A program made the translations under genes and the position numbers. This document shows, one piece after another, positions 16,121 to 26,073 of a stretch of DNA of 64,000 nt (position 1 is its first letter; each line of letters opens with the position of its first letter). A model generated the notes under the pieces. The model searched no databases. It was not told where the DNA came from and saw only the letters and a program-made list of their open reading frames with translations. Origin of the DNA: GW2011-AR15 sp964512765 (GTDB lineage Archaea > Nanobdellota > Nanobdellia > Woesearchaeales > GW2011-AR15). Location of the stretch: contig CAZEKF010000002.1 of assembly GCA_964512765.1 (NCBI GenBank), positions 65,454 through 129,453 on the forward strand, written 5' to 3'.

Positions 16121-16660
16121 ATGAGTCTTGAGAATATGTTATTTTCAATGCCTGTGGAAGAAATAGTTCAAAATATTGGACAGTATATTCAAATTGCTTA
16201 TGAAAGTGGTATTTTAGAAGATATAAGAGAAATATTAGGAAACGTATTTGAGTTTGTATGTAAAACAGGCGTTACGCTCGGACTTCTAGGATTAGCAGGG
16301 AAATTATATTTTAACCGCAGAGCAAAAATAAAAGAGGAAGAGAATAAACCCATTGGATATCCCGATGGAAAAGGATTAGAAATTAAAGATGCCAGATCCA
16401 TATACGTTGGTGTGACTCGAATAGGCATTAAAAAGTATGTTCTAGAATGTTTTGACCAAGAAGGAAACAAATTCGAGTTTTCTTTTCGGCAAAAACAGTA
16501 TGCACTTGATCTTGTTAGAAGTGCAGCAAATATGCGATCAAAACCAGAAATTAATCTTAAACCCATGGCATTAGGAAAATATATTTCATTGCCAGATGAA
16601 GATTATTTTGATTTCTATCAAGCTAAAAACTCAGGATCAATATTGGTTTTAGAAGATTAA
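16121..16660 (+). CDS. Membrane-associated protein of unknown function
   Basis: This protein of about 179 residues has an amphipathic N-terminus, one hydrophobic segment (VCKTGVTLGLLGLAGKLYF), and a soluble C-terminal domain of mixed strands and helices. ATG 16121 is preferred to the TTG at 16106. A TATA-like TTTATATATTATT lies about 30 bases upstream. No family recognised; flanked by pyrG and the subtilase on the same strand. Confidence 0.55.
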   Translation: MSLENMLFSMPVEEIVQNIGQYIQIAYESGILEDIREILGNVFEFVCKTGVTLGLLGLAGKLYFNRRAKIKEEENKPIGYPDGKGLEIKDARSIYVGVTRIGIKKYVLECFDQEGNKFEFSFRQKQYALDLVRSAANMRSKPEINLKPMALGKYISLPDEDYFDFYQAKNSGSILVLED

Positions 16661-16735
16661 TTCACTACTTCAACAAAACCCAAACTTTTTATACTATAAT
16701 TTCTTTGGAAGTTATTAAAAGAGAGGGATATTTGG

Positions 16736-19700
16736 TTGAGGAAGGTCCATATAGTAATTATTTTGTTAGTATTATCTAGTTTAGTTTTTAGTACAACTGA
16801 GTCTGTTGAGATTAGTTCTGACATTCTTAAAAAAGCAGAAAAATACGGGGAAGTTGAAGTAATAATAAAGTTTAAAGAATCTGTTGTTAATAACAAACTT
16901 AACTCTTCTGAACGACTTGAAATAAAAAAAGAAGAAATTGCCAGGTCAAGGAAAAAAATATTTAGAAAACTACCTGAACAAGGTTTTGAAATAATAAGAA
17001 CTTATAACCTGACAAACACTATTAAAGCAAAAGTAAACAAACAAGCATTAAACGAATTAAGAAATAACCCAGACATTGAATGGATACATGAAGACATTCC
17101 AGTTAAAGCGTTTCTTGACCAGTCAATTCCAATAATAAACGCAACAGGATTTTGGAACGTGTTAATAGAAAACATTTCTGTTAACGGTTCTGGAGAAACT
17201 GTGTGTGTTCTTGATACAGGCATTGATTACACGCATCCTGCATTAGGCGGTTGTACAGTAACAAATGAGACACAGTCTGGTAACAATGAATCGTTTTCAA
17301 GTGAATCAATACACCCTTATTCTAATAATATGAATCAAATTTACAAAATTAATTACACAGGGTTTACTCAAATTTCTGTTCATTTTGTTAACATTAGCAC
17401 AGAAGCTGAATGGGATTATATAGAAGTTCTTGACCCGAATAATAACAATAATACTATCGCTATTTATACAGGTGACCATGAGAATGTTTGGACACCAAGT
17501 GTTGAAGGTGATACAATTTATGTGAAATTGGAATCTGACACTTCTGTAACTGGTTGGGGTTTTTTAATTGACCAGGTAATTAATGGAACAGTAAACAGTA
17601 CAGTAAACTGGTCAAGTTGTGAAAAAGTAATAGGTGGCTGGGATTTGGCAGCAAGCACAACTTCGCAAGATGACCAAGATCCAAGAGATGACGCAGGTCA
17701 CGGGACCCATGTTTCTGGAATAATTGCGTCAATGAACGAAACTTACACGGGCGTTGCTCCTGGTGCAAAAATAGTTTCAATGAAAGTTTTAGACAGCGGA
17801 GGAAGTGGAAACACAACAGACGTGTTAGCAGCTATTGAATATTGTATTGAAAACAAAGATCGTTATAATATTTCAGTTATTACCATGAGTTTAGGAAGTG
17901 GTGCATATTCTAGTAATTGTGATTCAAACAGTGCGTTTTTTACATTATTTTCACAAGTGGTTGATGAAGCTTTAACAAACGGTATAATTGTTATTGCAGC
18001 TTCTGGTAACGAAGCGACTTCCACTACAATCGCGTTCCCTGCATGCTTAGAAAACATTACTTCAGTTGGTTCAACAACAAAAGCAGATGTTATTGATACA
18101 AGTTATTCAAACTCAGCTGGTATTTTAGATTTAGTGGCACCAGGGACAGCTATAAGATCAACATTAAGTGGAGGAGATTTTGGTTTAGACAGTGGAACTT
18201 CAATGGCAGCACCGCATGTTGCGGGCGCGGCATTATTATTAAGGAATTTCAAAAGATTAGAGAATGGTTCTATCTTAGGATCTTTAGAAATGCGGGATAT
18301 TTTAATAGCAACAGGTGACAATAAAACAGATTCTAGAAATTCATTGAAATTTCCAAGAATCAATTTAACAGTTGCATTGAATTATATTGACGATACGCCA
18401 AGAATAACGTTTGTACAAGGTAACGAATCTACAAATATCTCTGTTAACAGTAGTTTTGTTAATATTACAACCTCTGAACCAGTGAATGCAACAATTGAAG
18501 TGGACGCTGTTAATTATTCAATGTCGGGCAGTAATAAAGTGTATTACTACAATATTACAAATTTGTCTAGCTTGTTACATAATTACACGGTTCATGTAAC
18601 AGATCCAACAAATAACTTGGTTAGTTCAGATATGTTTTTCCTTGAAGTTGATACTGTAAAACCAAACATAACAGATGTTGTAAATATAACTATAAATCAA
18701 ACAGAGTATGAGATTTTATTCAATACGTCTGAACAAGCAAACATAACAATATTTTACGGTGAGAGTTCAGGAAGTTATTCAAGTAATACAAGTAATTCAA
18801 GTTTACTAACAAGCCATAACATTACTTTATCAGGATTAATAGTTAATAGTACGTATTATTATTATATCTCTGCATCTGATGAAGGTGGTAATGCTAATGA
18901 AACATCAGAATACAATTTTTCAACAAGTTACATTGACATTTTCGCACCTACATGGTCGAACATGACAGTCAACCCAGATAATAATTCTGTTTATTCATCT
19001 TCTCAACAATACCAGTTTAACATTACCTGGGAAGATTATAACTTATCAAGTGTTTGGATTGAACATAATTTCACAGGAAGTTATGTAAATTATTCAATTA
19101 CAGGAAACACCAGTACTGTATTTTACTATAACTACACAGGATTAGCAGGAGGCGTGAAATATTGGAGAATGTATGCTAATGATACAAACGGATATACAAA
19201 CAACACAGATTTGTTTGGATACAATGTTCAAAAAGCAAATTCATCTGTTAATTTAACAATAAATAATACTGTTCAGAATTACTCAGTTGAAAAAAACACT
19301 GTTTTGTTGCTTAATGGAACAAGAATTACAGGAGATAGTAATATTCGGTTATATATTGATGGTAGTTTAATCAATACTTCAGAAATAATAGTTAACAATT
19401 ACACATTCAATTACGTAGGTAATGTTAATGTAACATTAGTTTATCCAGAATCACAGAATTATTCTTTTAATTTTAGTACATTGTTTGTGAATGTAACAGA
19501 TACAGTTGCTCCTGTAATAAATATTTCTTATCCTGATAATGATTCTATCATTAATCAAAGTTACCAAGTAGATTTAAATTTCACAACAAATGAAAATACA
19601 ACGTGTTTGTATTTCGTAAATGAAAGTGTTAATCTAACAGGTCCAAGAAATTATAGTACTAACTACAGTGTTTATGCAAATGAATATAGGAACATAACAA

Positions 19701-20707
19701 TTAATTGTACAGATTTAAGTAATAATTCTGCATCTTCAATATTATATTATACCATTAATGATACAATCCAGCCAAATATTACTACATCATCTTCAACTTC
19801 TGATACAAGTTCAATAACAATTAACTTTAACACAACAGAACCAACTAACAGGTCTGTTATTTTAATAGGCGAAGATTCAACAACTAATATTAACTTTGGA
19901 TTAGTACATTCAGTTACATTTTCAAGTTTAAGTTCTAGCACAACGTATAGTTATAATGTAACTGTTTGTGACAGACTAGGTAATTGTAATACAACACAAG
20001 GTAGTAAAGCAACTACAACACCAGAATCAAGTTCAAGCAGTAGCAGTTCAGGTGGTGGTGGAGGTTCTTCAAGTTCGTCAACCACAACAACTGCAACAGT
20101 GGCTAAACAAACTTTCCAGAATCCTGTCAAAGGAAAAAACACAATGAAAATTACTAGTACAAACATAGCATTAACTGATGTTTCTTTTAATCTGAGAGAC
20201 AATGTCCAGAAAACAGTCCAAGTAACTGTTGAAAAAACGGATCTTCCTCAAAATATCCCTAATCTGGACAATGTCTATCAGATTTTTAAAATAGATAAAA
20301 CACAGTTAACAGAGTCAGAAATAACTACAGCAGATTTTGAGTTTAAAGTTCCTGTTACCTGGTTAACAAACAATAGCATAGATCCTGATACAATCGGCCT
20401 TTACAGATATACAAGTAAATGGACTAAATTAAATACAGAGAAACTATCCGAAGATTCTGAATTTTATTATTACAAAGCAACATCTCCTGGATTTAGTTAT
20501 TTTAGTATTAAAGGAGATGTGATAGAAGAAGCAATTGAAGAAGAAGTTATTGTTGAGGAAGTAATGAATAAGAACATAAGCCGTACTGTTAAAGCATTTG
20601 ATGAACAACCTACAGTAGTTAAAGAAAGACAATCATTAGACCTTCTTTGTCTTGTGATATTTTTAACAACATTTGCTTCAATTTTATATTTAGTATTCAA
20701 GCATTAA
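16736..20707 (+). CDS. Secreted S8 subtilisin-like protease with Ig-like and PGF-pre-PGF domains
   Basis: This 1323-residue surface protease begins at TTG 16736 with a Sec signal. An I9-type prodomain (EVEVIIKFKE...PDIEWIHED) precedes the catalytic domain: Asp in VCVLDTGIDYTHP (~159), His in DDAGHGTHVSGI (~321) and Ser in SGTSMAAPHVAG (~485). About 140 residues inserted between Asp and His look like a CUB-type beta domain (YTGFTQISVHFVN...WDYIEVLDPN). Several Ig/fibronectin-like modules rich in N-x-S/T follow, then a Ser/Gly linker, a PGF-pre-PGF domain (~1122-1262) and a C-terminal membrane helix (LVIFLTTFASILYLVF). It would digest proteins outside the cell while tethered to the membrane. 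Confidence 0.93.
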   Translation: MRKVHIVIILLVLSSLVFSTTESVEISSDILKKAEKYGEVEVIIKFKESVVNNKLNSSERLEIKKEEIARSRKKIFRKLPEQGFEIIRTYNLTNTIKAKVNKQALNELRNNPDIEWIHEDIPVKAFLDQSIPIINATGFWNVLIENISVNGSGETVCVLDTGIDYTHPALGGCTVTNETQSGNNESFSSESIHPYSNNMNQIYKINYTGFTQISVHFVNISTEAEWDYIEVLDPNNNNNTIAIYTGDHENVWTPSVEGDTIYVKLESDTSVTGWGFLIDQVINGTVNSTVNWSSCEKVIGGWDLAASTTSQDDQDPRDDAGHGTHVSGIIASMNETYTGVAPGAKIVSMKVLDSGGSGNTTDVLAAIEYCIENKDRYNISVITMSLGSGAYSSNCDSNSAFFTLFSQVVDEALTNGIIVIAASGNEATSTTIAFPACLENITSVGSTTKADVIDTSYSNSAGILDLVAPGTAIRSTLSGGDFGLDSGTSMAAPHVAGAALLLRNFKRLENGSILGSLEMRDILIATGDNKTDSRNSLKFPRINLTVALNYIDDTPRITFVQGNESTNISVNSSFVNITTSEPVNATIEVDAVNYSMSGSNKVYYYNITNLSSLLHNYTVHVTDPTNNLVSSDMFFLEVDTVKPNITDVVNITINQTEYEILFNTSEQANITIFYGESSGSYSSNTSNSSLLTSHNITLSGLIVNSTYYYYISASDEGGNANETSEYNFSTSYIDIFAPTWSNMTVNPDNNSVYSSSQQYQFNITWEDYNLSSVWIEHNFTGSYVNYSITGNTSTVFYYNYTGLAGGVKYWRMYANDTNGYTNNTDLFGYNVQKANSSVNLTINNTVQNYSVEKNTVLLLNGTRITGDSNIRLYIDGSLINTSEIIVNNYTFNYVGNVNVTLVYPESQNYSFNFSTLFVNVTDTVAPVINISYPDNDSIINQSYQVDLNFTTNENTTCLYFVNESVNLTGPRNYSTNYSVYANEYRNITINCTDLSNNSASSILYYTINDTIQPNITTSSSTSDTSSITINFNTTEPTNRSVILIGEDSTTNINFGLVHSVTFSSLSSSTTYSYNVTVCDRLGNCNTTQGSKATTTPESSSSSSSSGGGGGSSSSSTTTTATVAKQTFQNPVKGKNTMKITSTNIALTDVSFNLRDNVQKTVQVTVEKTDLPQNIPNLDNVYQIFKIDKTQLTESEITTADFEFKVPVTWLTNNSIDPDTIGLYRYTSKWTKLNTEKLSEDSEFYYYKATSPGFSYFSIKGDVIEEAIEEEVIVEEVMNKNISRTVKAFDEQPTVVKERQSLDLLCLVIFLTTFASILYLVFKH

Positions 20708-20762
20708 GTTACCAAAAGTAACTAGAAAAGTATTTAAAGTAACTCTTCTCTTAAATGTTTTA

Positions 20763-20921
20763 ATGTCAAATGTTGTCAAGCTTGATAAAGAACTAAAAAA
20801 AGAGATTGAAGAGTATATTTCTAAGGATAAGAACAGGATAGAATTTCCTTCTGTGAAAAATTTTGTTGACAAAGCAGTGTTAAGATTATTGAAGGAGGTC
20901 AAAAATGAGAAAAAAAAGTAA
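20763..20921 (+). CDS. Small ribbon-helix-helix-like protein
   Basis: ATG 20763 opens a 52-residue protein, MSNVVKLDKELKKEIEEYI...EFPSVKNFVDKAVLRLLKEV. The pattern of a short strand, helix, the FPSVKNFVDKAV turn-helix and a basic tail is typical of small archaeal RHH-fold proteins, usually DNA-binding and often regulators. Its last 17 bases overlap the start of the following giant gene, whose Shine-Dalgarno GGAGGTC lies inside this ORF, so the two are probably co-translated. It may regulate the surface-protein gene, but that is inference. Confidence 0.65.
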   Translation: MSNVVKLDKELKKEIEEYISKDKNRIEFPSVKNFVDKAVLRLLKEVKNEKKK

Positions 20922-23900
20922 AATTCTCATTATTTTGTTTGTGCTCCTTTGCATTGCAGTATATGCTAACCCTAATATTACGAACATTATGAACACGTCT
21001 ATTAACATGACAGTGTATGAAATTTCTTTTAATGTTACAGATGCATCAAATGCAACAATATATTATGGTTTATCTACTGGAAATTATCCTAATAATACTA
21101 CCAATACTAGTCAATTAATGTTTCACAACATATCTTTAACAGGACTATCTCCGAACACAACATATTATTTTCAGATTAATGTAACTAATAACACAGGATA
21201 CAGCAACATATCATCAGAACTTAATTTTACAACAATTTCAGATCTTATTAATCCAACTTGGTCAGATAACACAACATATCCAATGTGTCCAGTAGCATAT
21301 TCACCAACGCAAGTTTATCAATTTAACATTAGCTGGGATGACTATAACTTTTCTAATGTTTGGATTGAACATAATTTTACATCTTCTTTTGTTAATTATT
21401 CAACCACTGCCAATAGTTCAGGTGTTTACTATTACAATTACACAGGGTTAAGAGTTGGTAATTATTCATGGAGAATGTATGCTAACGACACATTTAGTAA
21501 TTCAAACTATACCACCTTATATAATTACACTGTTATTAGAGCTAACTCTTCATTTAATTTAACACTTAACGGAACTGCAGGAAACATGTCACCTGTTCAA
21601 CCGCAAGGTTTTGTATTTATTAATGCAACTTTATTATTAGGTGAAGCTAATTTAACAATGTATGTTAATGGTACTTTGACAAACACAAGCAAAAATATTA
21701 CGTATCTGGTACAATTTAATGATACCGGAACAATAAACGTGACAGTAATTTACAATCAAACACAAAATTATTCATCTAGCACAAAAGTATATTACATTAC
21801 TGTTAATGACACCTTACCACCGCATATTTCATTTAATAATCCAACTAACAACAGTTTTGTTAATTCAACTAGTTTTATACTAAACTTTACAACAAATGAA
21901 TTAGCAACTTGTAACTTTACATTGAACAATAGTTATTATAATAATAGCTTAGTAATTAACCAGACAAGTCATAATATTACTCTTAACTTAAATGAGTCAA
22001 ATTATAACTTAACAGTAAACTGTACAGATAATGTCAATCGTACAAGAATGTCAACACTTAACTTTACAGTTGATACAACTTCTCCAGTATTAGACATAAG
22101 CGAACCAATATCTAATCAAGTAATCTCAAACTTTTCAATAGAACTTAATTATTCAATTAATGAAAGTTATTTTGATTCGTTATGGTACACTCTTAATTAC
22201 AATACAACAAAGTATTCAGTAACTCACAGTATGATTAACGGTTCTTTTAATATAAGCATCATTAGCTTCACAAAACCAGGTAAACAAGTTCTTGTTTTAT
22301 TTGGAAATGATAGCGCAGGAAATATTCAATCAACAAATGTTTCTTTTTACATTAACAAAACATATAACATAACAACATGGTTGCATGATCTTAACCATAG
22401 CATGTCAAATACAACATCTATTGAACTGTTTAACTCTAGTTTTAATAACTTATCAAACAACATTACCATGTATCAAAATCTGTCATTAGAACTTAATTTC
22501 ACAAACATTACATTGAATGTATACAATTTTTCAGCAACAAACGCGTTATGGGATTTTTTGTTCACTGCCGAAGATAATAGTTCATCTTTTGTTTCATTAA
22601 TTAATGCTAATGTTGGGACGCATCCTATTGATTATGTTTATGTTAGAAATTTTTCCTTGTTTTATAATAATACAAACAGATATTATGCAAAAGTTAAACT
22701 GCCTAGAAACAGTTCACATTACCAAGAAATATATTATTGTTCAGAAGATGATTTGTCAGATTGTGCAGTTGTTAGTAATTGTACAACAACAGCTTATGCA
22801 ATTAACACATCTACTGCTTGCTATAATAACACTGCTAACAATGTTTATGTTTTTGTACCTCATTTAAGCGCTGTTTTCGGAGCAAACGATACAACAGCTC
22901 CAACTGTAACAGTTACTGCTCCAATAAATGGCTCAATCCTTAACTATAGTTATAGTCTTAGTTTAAACTTCACAACCAGTGAAAGTTCCACGTGTAAATA
23001 TTTGCTTAGTAAAGGTACTTACAATAATTTATCAACTGCATCAGCGTTCATAACAACGTTTAATTCATACAATAACTCATACCAAAATATCTCCATAAAC
23101 TGTACAGACAGGTATAACCAGTCAAGTTTATCAAGAATTTATTTTACTGTTAATGACACGACCCCACCGACAATATCAGACTTAGATTCAGATTCAACTT
23201 CTGAAAATATTACAATCACTTTAACTACAAGCGAGCCAAGTAACAAGTCATCATTATTAATAGGAAACGTATCAGTATCTAACGGAACATACGTGACAAG
23301 TCATTTTATTAATTTTTCAGGTTTGACAAGTGATAGAACATATGACTTTAACATTACTTTTTGCGATAAACTAGGCAATTGTAATTCAACAAAAAGCAAT
23401 GAAACAACAGATCCTGTAACAACCACTACTACAACTTCAACAAGCGGTGGTTCAGGAAGCAGTGCAGGAGCAAGTACAAAAGTTAACCAAATCTTTGCAG
23501 GACTTGACAAAGGACAACATACAATGAACATTGTAAGCTCTGCAATTGCATTCACAAGAATGATATTTACTGTTAATAAACAGATTAATACTTCAGTATT
23601 GATGAGTGTTGAAAATAAAGATATATTGAGTGATATGAAAGAACTGGAAAACATAGTTTACCAATATTTGAAAGTTGAGAAATCTGTTTTAAAAGAAGAT
23701 GACATAACAACTGTTGTGTTTAAGTTCAGGGTTGATAACACATGGCTTAACAATAATAATGTTGATCCAGGAACAATAACTCTTTACAGGTACACAACAA
23801 AATGGGACAAGTTAAGCACAAAGAAACTGTCAGAAGATTCCAGTTTTGTGTATTACGAAGCTACATCTCCAGGACTGAGTTATTTTGGAATTTCTGGCGT

Positions 23901-24417
23901 GGAAAATCCTGTTGTTGAAACATCTGGAAATGAAACAAGTCAAAATGATACAACACCAACAGGAGACGTTGTAAAAGATGACAGTCCAGAGGAAGAAACA
24001 CCTGCGATTTTAAGCGATACAAAAAAGAAAAAAATAAGTTTTGTAATTCCATTTATAGTTATCACTTTAATTATAGTTTTAGTTGCAGGATTTGCATTGT
24101 ACCAAACAAGCATTTCAGCTGTGTCATCAGACAATGAGTTGAACGAGTTAAGACAATATGTGTTGAAATGTAAAACACAAGGCATTGCTTCAAATAGTAT
24201 TAAGGAAGTTTTATTAAAAAATAAATGGGAAGAAACAATAATAGATATGGTACTAAACCAGGTTAAAGTCCCTGATGAAGAGATTCAGAAATTATCTGAT
24301 TACATAACAAAAGCCAAAGAACAAGGAGAAACTGAACAAGCTATTCATGATAATTTGAAAAAAGTAGGTTGGCAAGACGAAGTTATTAATGAAGCATTTA
24401 AGAAAAAAACTACTTGA
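20905..24417 (+). CDS. Giant surface protein with Ig-like modules, PGF-pre-PGF domain and cytoplasmic repeats
   Basis: This 1170-residue protein has a Sec signal (ILIILFVLLCIAVYA), many Ig/fibronectin-like modules packed with N-x-S/T sequons, a Thr/Ser/Gly linker, a PGF-pre-PGF domain resembling that of the upstream subtilase (KLSEDSSFVYYEATSPGLSYF vs KLSEDSEFYYYKATSPGFSYF, each shown only in part here), and a C-terminal membrane helix (FVIPFIVITLIIVLVAGFAL). It has no protease domain, so it looks like the stalk of the subtilase without its enzyme. The cytoplasmic tail (~85 residues) contains two copies of a helical repeat: LNELRQYVLKCKTQG...W and IQKLSDYITKAKEQG...GW. Strong SD upstream. Likely adhesin or cell-wall protein. 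Confidence 0.8.
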   Translation: MRKKSKILIILFVLLCIAVYANPNITNIMNTSINMTVYEISFNVTDASNATIYYGLSTGNYPNNTTNTSQLMFHNISLTGLSPNTTYYFQINVTNNTGYSNISSELNFTTISDLINPTWSDNTTYPMCPVAYSPTQVYQFNISWDDYNFSNVWIEHNFTSSFVNYSTTANSSGVYYYNYTGLRVGNYSWRMYANDTFSNSNYTTLYNYTVIRANSSFNLTLNGTAGNMSPVQPQGFVFINATLLLGEANLTMYVNGTLTNTSKNITYLVQFNDTGTINVTVIYNQTQNYSSSTKVYYITVNDTLPPHISFNNPTNNSFVNSTSFILNFTTNELATCNFTLNNSYYNNSLVINQTSHNITLNLNESNYNLTVNCTDNVNRTRMSTLNFTVDTTSPVLDISEPISNQVISNFSIELNYSINESYFDSLWYTLNYNTTKYSVTHSMINGSFNISIISFTKPGKQVLVLFGNDSAGNIQSTNVSFYINKTYNITTWLHDLNHSMSNTTSIELFNSSFNNLSNNITMYQNLSLELNFTNITLNVYNFSATNALWDFLFTAEDNSSSFVSLINANVGTHPIDYVYVRNFSLFYNNTNRYYAKVKLPRNSSHYQEIYYCSEDDLSDCAVVSNCTTTAYAINTSTACYNNTANNVYVFVPHLSAVFGANDTTAPTVTVTAPINGSILNYSYSLSLNFTTSESSTCKYLLSKGTYNNLSTASAFITTFNSYNNSYQNISINCTDRYNQSSLSRIYFTVNDTTPPTISDLDSDSTSENITITLTTSEPSNKSSLLIGNVSVSNGTYVTSHFINFSGLTSDRTYDFNITFCDKLGNCNSTKSNETTDPVTTTTTTSTSGGSGSSAGASTKVNQIFAGLDKGQHTMNIVSSAIAFTRMIFTVNKQINTSVLMSVENKDILSDMKELENIVYQYLKVEKSVLKEDDITTVVFKFRVDNTWLNNNNVDPGTITLYRYTTKWDKLSTKKLSEDSSFVYYEATSPGLSYFGISGVENPVVETSGNETSQNDTTPTGDVVKDDSPEEETPAILSDTKKKKISFVIPFIVITLIIVLVAGFALYQTSISAVSSDNELNELRQYVLKCKTQGIASNSIKEVLLKNKWEETIIDMVLNQVKVPDEEIQKLSDYITKAKEQGETEQAIHDNLKKVGWQDEVINEAFKKKTT

Positions 24418-24450
24418 TCTTAATGATACTGAAAATTTATTTTTAGTCCG

Positions 24451-24470
24451 TAAAAATCATTTGATTTTTA
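24451..24470. terminator. Hairpin at convergent gene ends
   Basis: TAAAAATC-ATTT-GATTTTTA is a perfect 8-bp hairpin spanning the last codons and stop of the leftward mbf1 gene and close behind the rightward giant gene stop (24417). It could serve as bidirectional 3'-end structure. Its arms resemble the hairpins of the repeat module at 57717-57760. Confidence 0.4.
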
Positions 24471-24906
24471 TGATATCTCCTATTGTAAACTTGCTAGCTT
24501 TTTTTTCTAATTTCTGTGCCTTGACTTCTTTTTGTTCAACTAATGAAATGCCTAACTGCCGCTCTAACTTTCTGGCGAGTTCAATTGATGGCGTGTACGT
24601 GCCGGATTCCATTTTATGTATAATTGATTCGCGTTCTGCAAGAAATTTGGCAAACTCTTTTTGTTTAAGGCCCATTTTTTCACGTTTTTTTCTAATAAGT
24701 CTTGGATATTCCTGGGTAATTATTTGAATAATTTCAGTGTCTTGCTTTTTTGTTGGCATTATTTTTTGCATTATCCTTTTTGCCACAGGTTTTTTAACTT
24801 TCTGGCCAAATGATGAACATTGTTTACATACTTTAAGTTCAACACCTTCTACTAAAGAAAGAACTAATTTACCTTCAGAACCGCACATTTCACAATTACC
24901 CATCAT
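24457..24906 (-). CDS. MBF1 homologue (zinc ribbon plus helix-turn-helix)
   Basis: This 149-residue protein has an N-terminal zinc ribbon (CEMCGSEG...CKQCSSFG) and a Cro/C1-type HTH (LIRKKREKMGLKQKEFAKFL, then SIIHKMESGTYTPSIELARKLE). This is the archaeal aMBF1 architecture; family members contact the ribosome or TBP and act as transcription or translation factors. Its ATG overlaps the TAA of the upstream trm14 gene by one base, so the two are co-transcribed. An adjacent in-frame second Met is an alternative start. Confidence 0.92.
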   Translation of the reverse strand: MMGNCEMCGSEGKLVLSLVEGVELKVCKQCSSFGQKVKKPVAKRIMQKIMPTKKQDTEIIQIITQEYPRLIRKKREKMGLKQKEFAKFLAERESIIHKMESGTYTPSIELARKLERQLGISLVEQKEVKAQKLEKKASKFTIGDIIKIK

Positions 24907-26042
24907 TACCCCCTTGTAAATGTTAGCACATTAAATATTTCTTTTCCTTGGTTTAACAAATATTGGTTTGTTATTTTAAATTTATGGTTTTCAGCAGACT
25001 TATTTAATAACTCATAATCTTTTGATATTATGACTATTTTACCTTTTTTCTTTAATATGTAATCTGCTTGATAAAACAATTCATTGTAGACTTTTTTTAG
25101 TTTGTTTACATCTTTATGTTTCGACATTCTAGGAGGATCTGTTACAATTAGATCAACTGAATTTTTATCAAACTTAGTGTCAAGCCATTCAACATCTTTT
25201 TTGCTTAAATTAATATCAACACCAGCTAGTTTAGCATTTTTTTGCGTTGCTTTCAAATACCTTAATTGTGCATCATAGCCATAAATGCTTTTATTTTCAG
25301 TTTTTTTATCATGTTTTTTAAAGAATTTTTTTTCAATTTTTTTAAAGAAATCAAACTTTGTGAAAAATAACTTATCTTTGTTATAAAACTGTACAGGAAA
25401 ATTTGTTGCATGTAATGCAGCTTCAATAACAATGATTCCTGAACCCATGAATGGGTCTATTAAGATTTCTTTACCAGTGAACCCAGATTCTTTTACTATA
25501 ACATAACCAGAAGTGCCTTTTAATGACTCTGGATGGTTAAATATTTTGTACTGCCTTTTTGCTAATTCAATGCCTGAGAAATCTACTCCAAAATAACCTT
25601 TGTTTTCATGAATGTAAATGAAAAAGATTACATTTGGATCATCGTAATCAGGTTTTGACTTTTTTTTTGATGTTTCAAATAATAATTTTGTAGTTTGAGC
25701 TGCAATATCAACACTTCTGAAGTCATGTTTTCCTAATCTTTGCGATTCAACTTTGTATGTTTCTAATAACCAATCTTTAAAATTTGTTTTTTCTAATGCT
25801 TTTTTTAGGTTTTTAAAAGATTTTTCTAATGATTCCTCTACTTTGAATTCTGCTAATAAGAGTAATGCTTTGTTAATAGACTGTACTTTGTAACAGATTG
25901 TACAGAGATCTATTTTACTTTTTATTTCAAATTTAACTATAGTCTCTTCTTGCTTAATTTTTGTAGCTTTGACTAACTCAGACAATTCTTTTGCTGCTAT
26001 ATGTTCAGCTCCTTTGTTAGTTGTTACAATTGCTTTATGCAT
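24906..26042 (-). CDS. THUMP-domain tRNA guanine-N2 methyltransferase (Trm14-like)
   Basis: This 378-residue enzyme has an N-terminal ferredoxin-like/THUMP region (residues 1 to about 150) and a Rossmann methylase. Motif I is LIDPFMGSGIIVIEAAL, with YGYDAQLRYLKATQKNAKLAG for SAM ribose binding and catalytic TDPPRMSK, where the usual DPPY is DPPR. Trm14 makes m2G at position 6 of tRNA; the related Trm-G10 acts at position 10. The DPPR variant replaces an aromatic residue thought to stack on the target base, so substrate or efficiency may differ. Middle gene of gyrA-trm14-mbf1. Confidence 0.85.
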   Translation of the reverse strand: MHKAIVTTNKGAEHIAAKELSELVKATKIKQEETIVKFEIKSKIDLCTICYKVQSINKALLLLAEFKVEESLEKSFKNLKKALEKTNFKDWLLETYKVESQRLGKHDFRSVDIAAQTTKLLFETSKKKSKPDYDDPNVIFFIYIHENKGYFGVDFSGIELAKRQYKIFNHPESLKGTSGYVIVKESGFTGKEILIDPFMGSGIIVIEAALHATNFPVQFYNKDKLFFTKFDFFKKIEKKFFKKHDKKTENKSIYGYDAQLRYLKATQKNAKLAGVDINLSKKDVEWLDTKFDKNSVDLIVTDPPRMSKHKDVNKLKKVYNELFYQADYILKKKGKIVIISKDYELLNKSAENHKFKITNQYLLNQGKEIFNVLTFTRG

Positions 26043-26073
26043 GTTTCAAAGAAATCTAAAGCTGTTTTTAATA

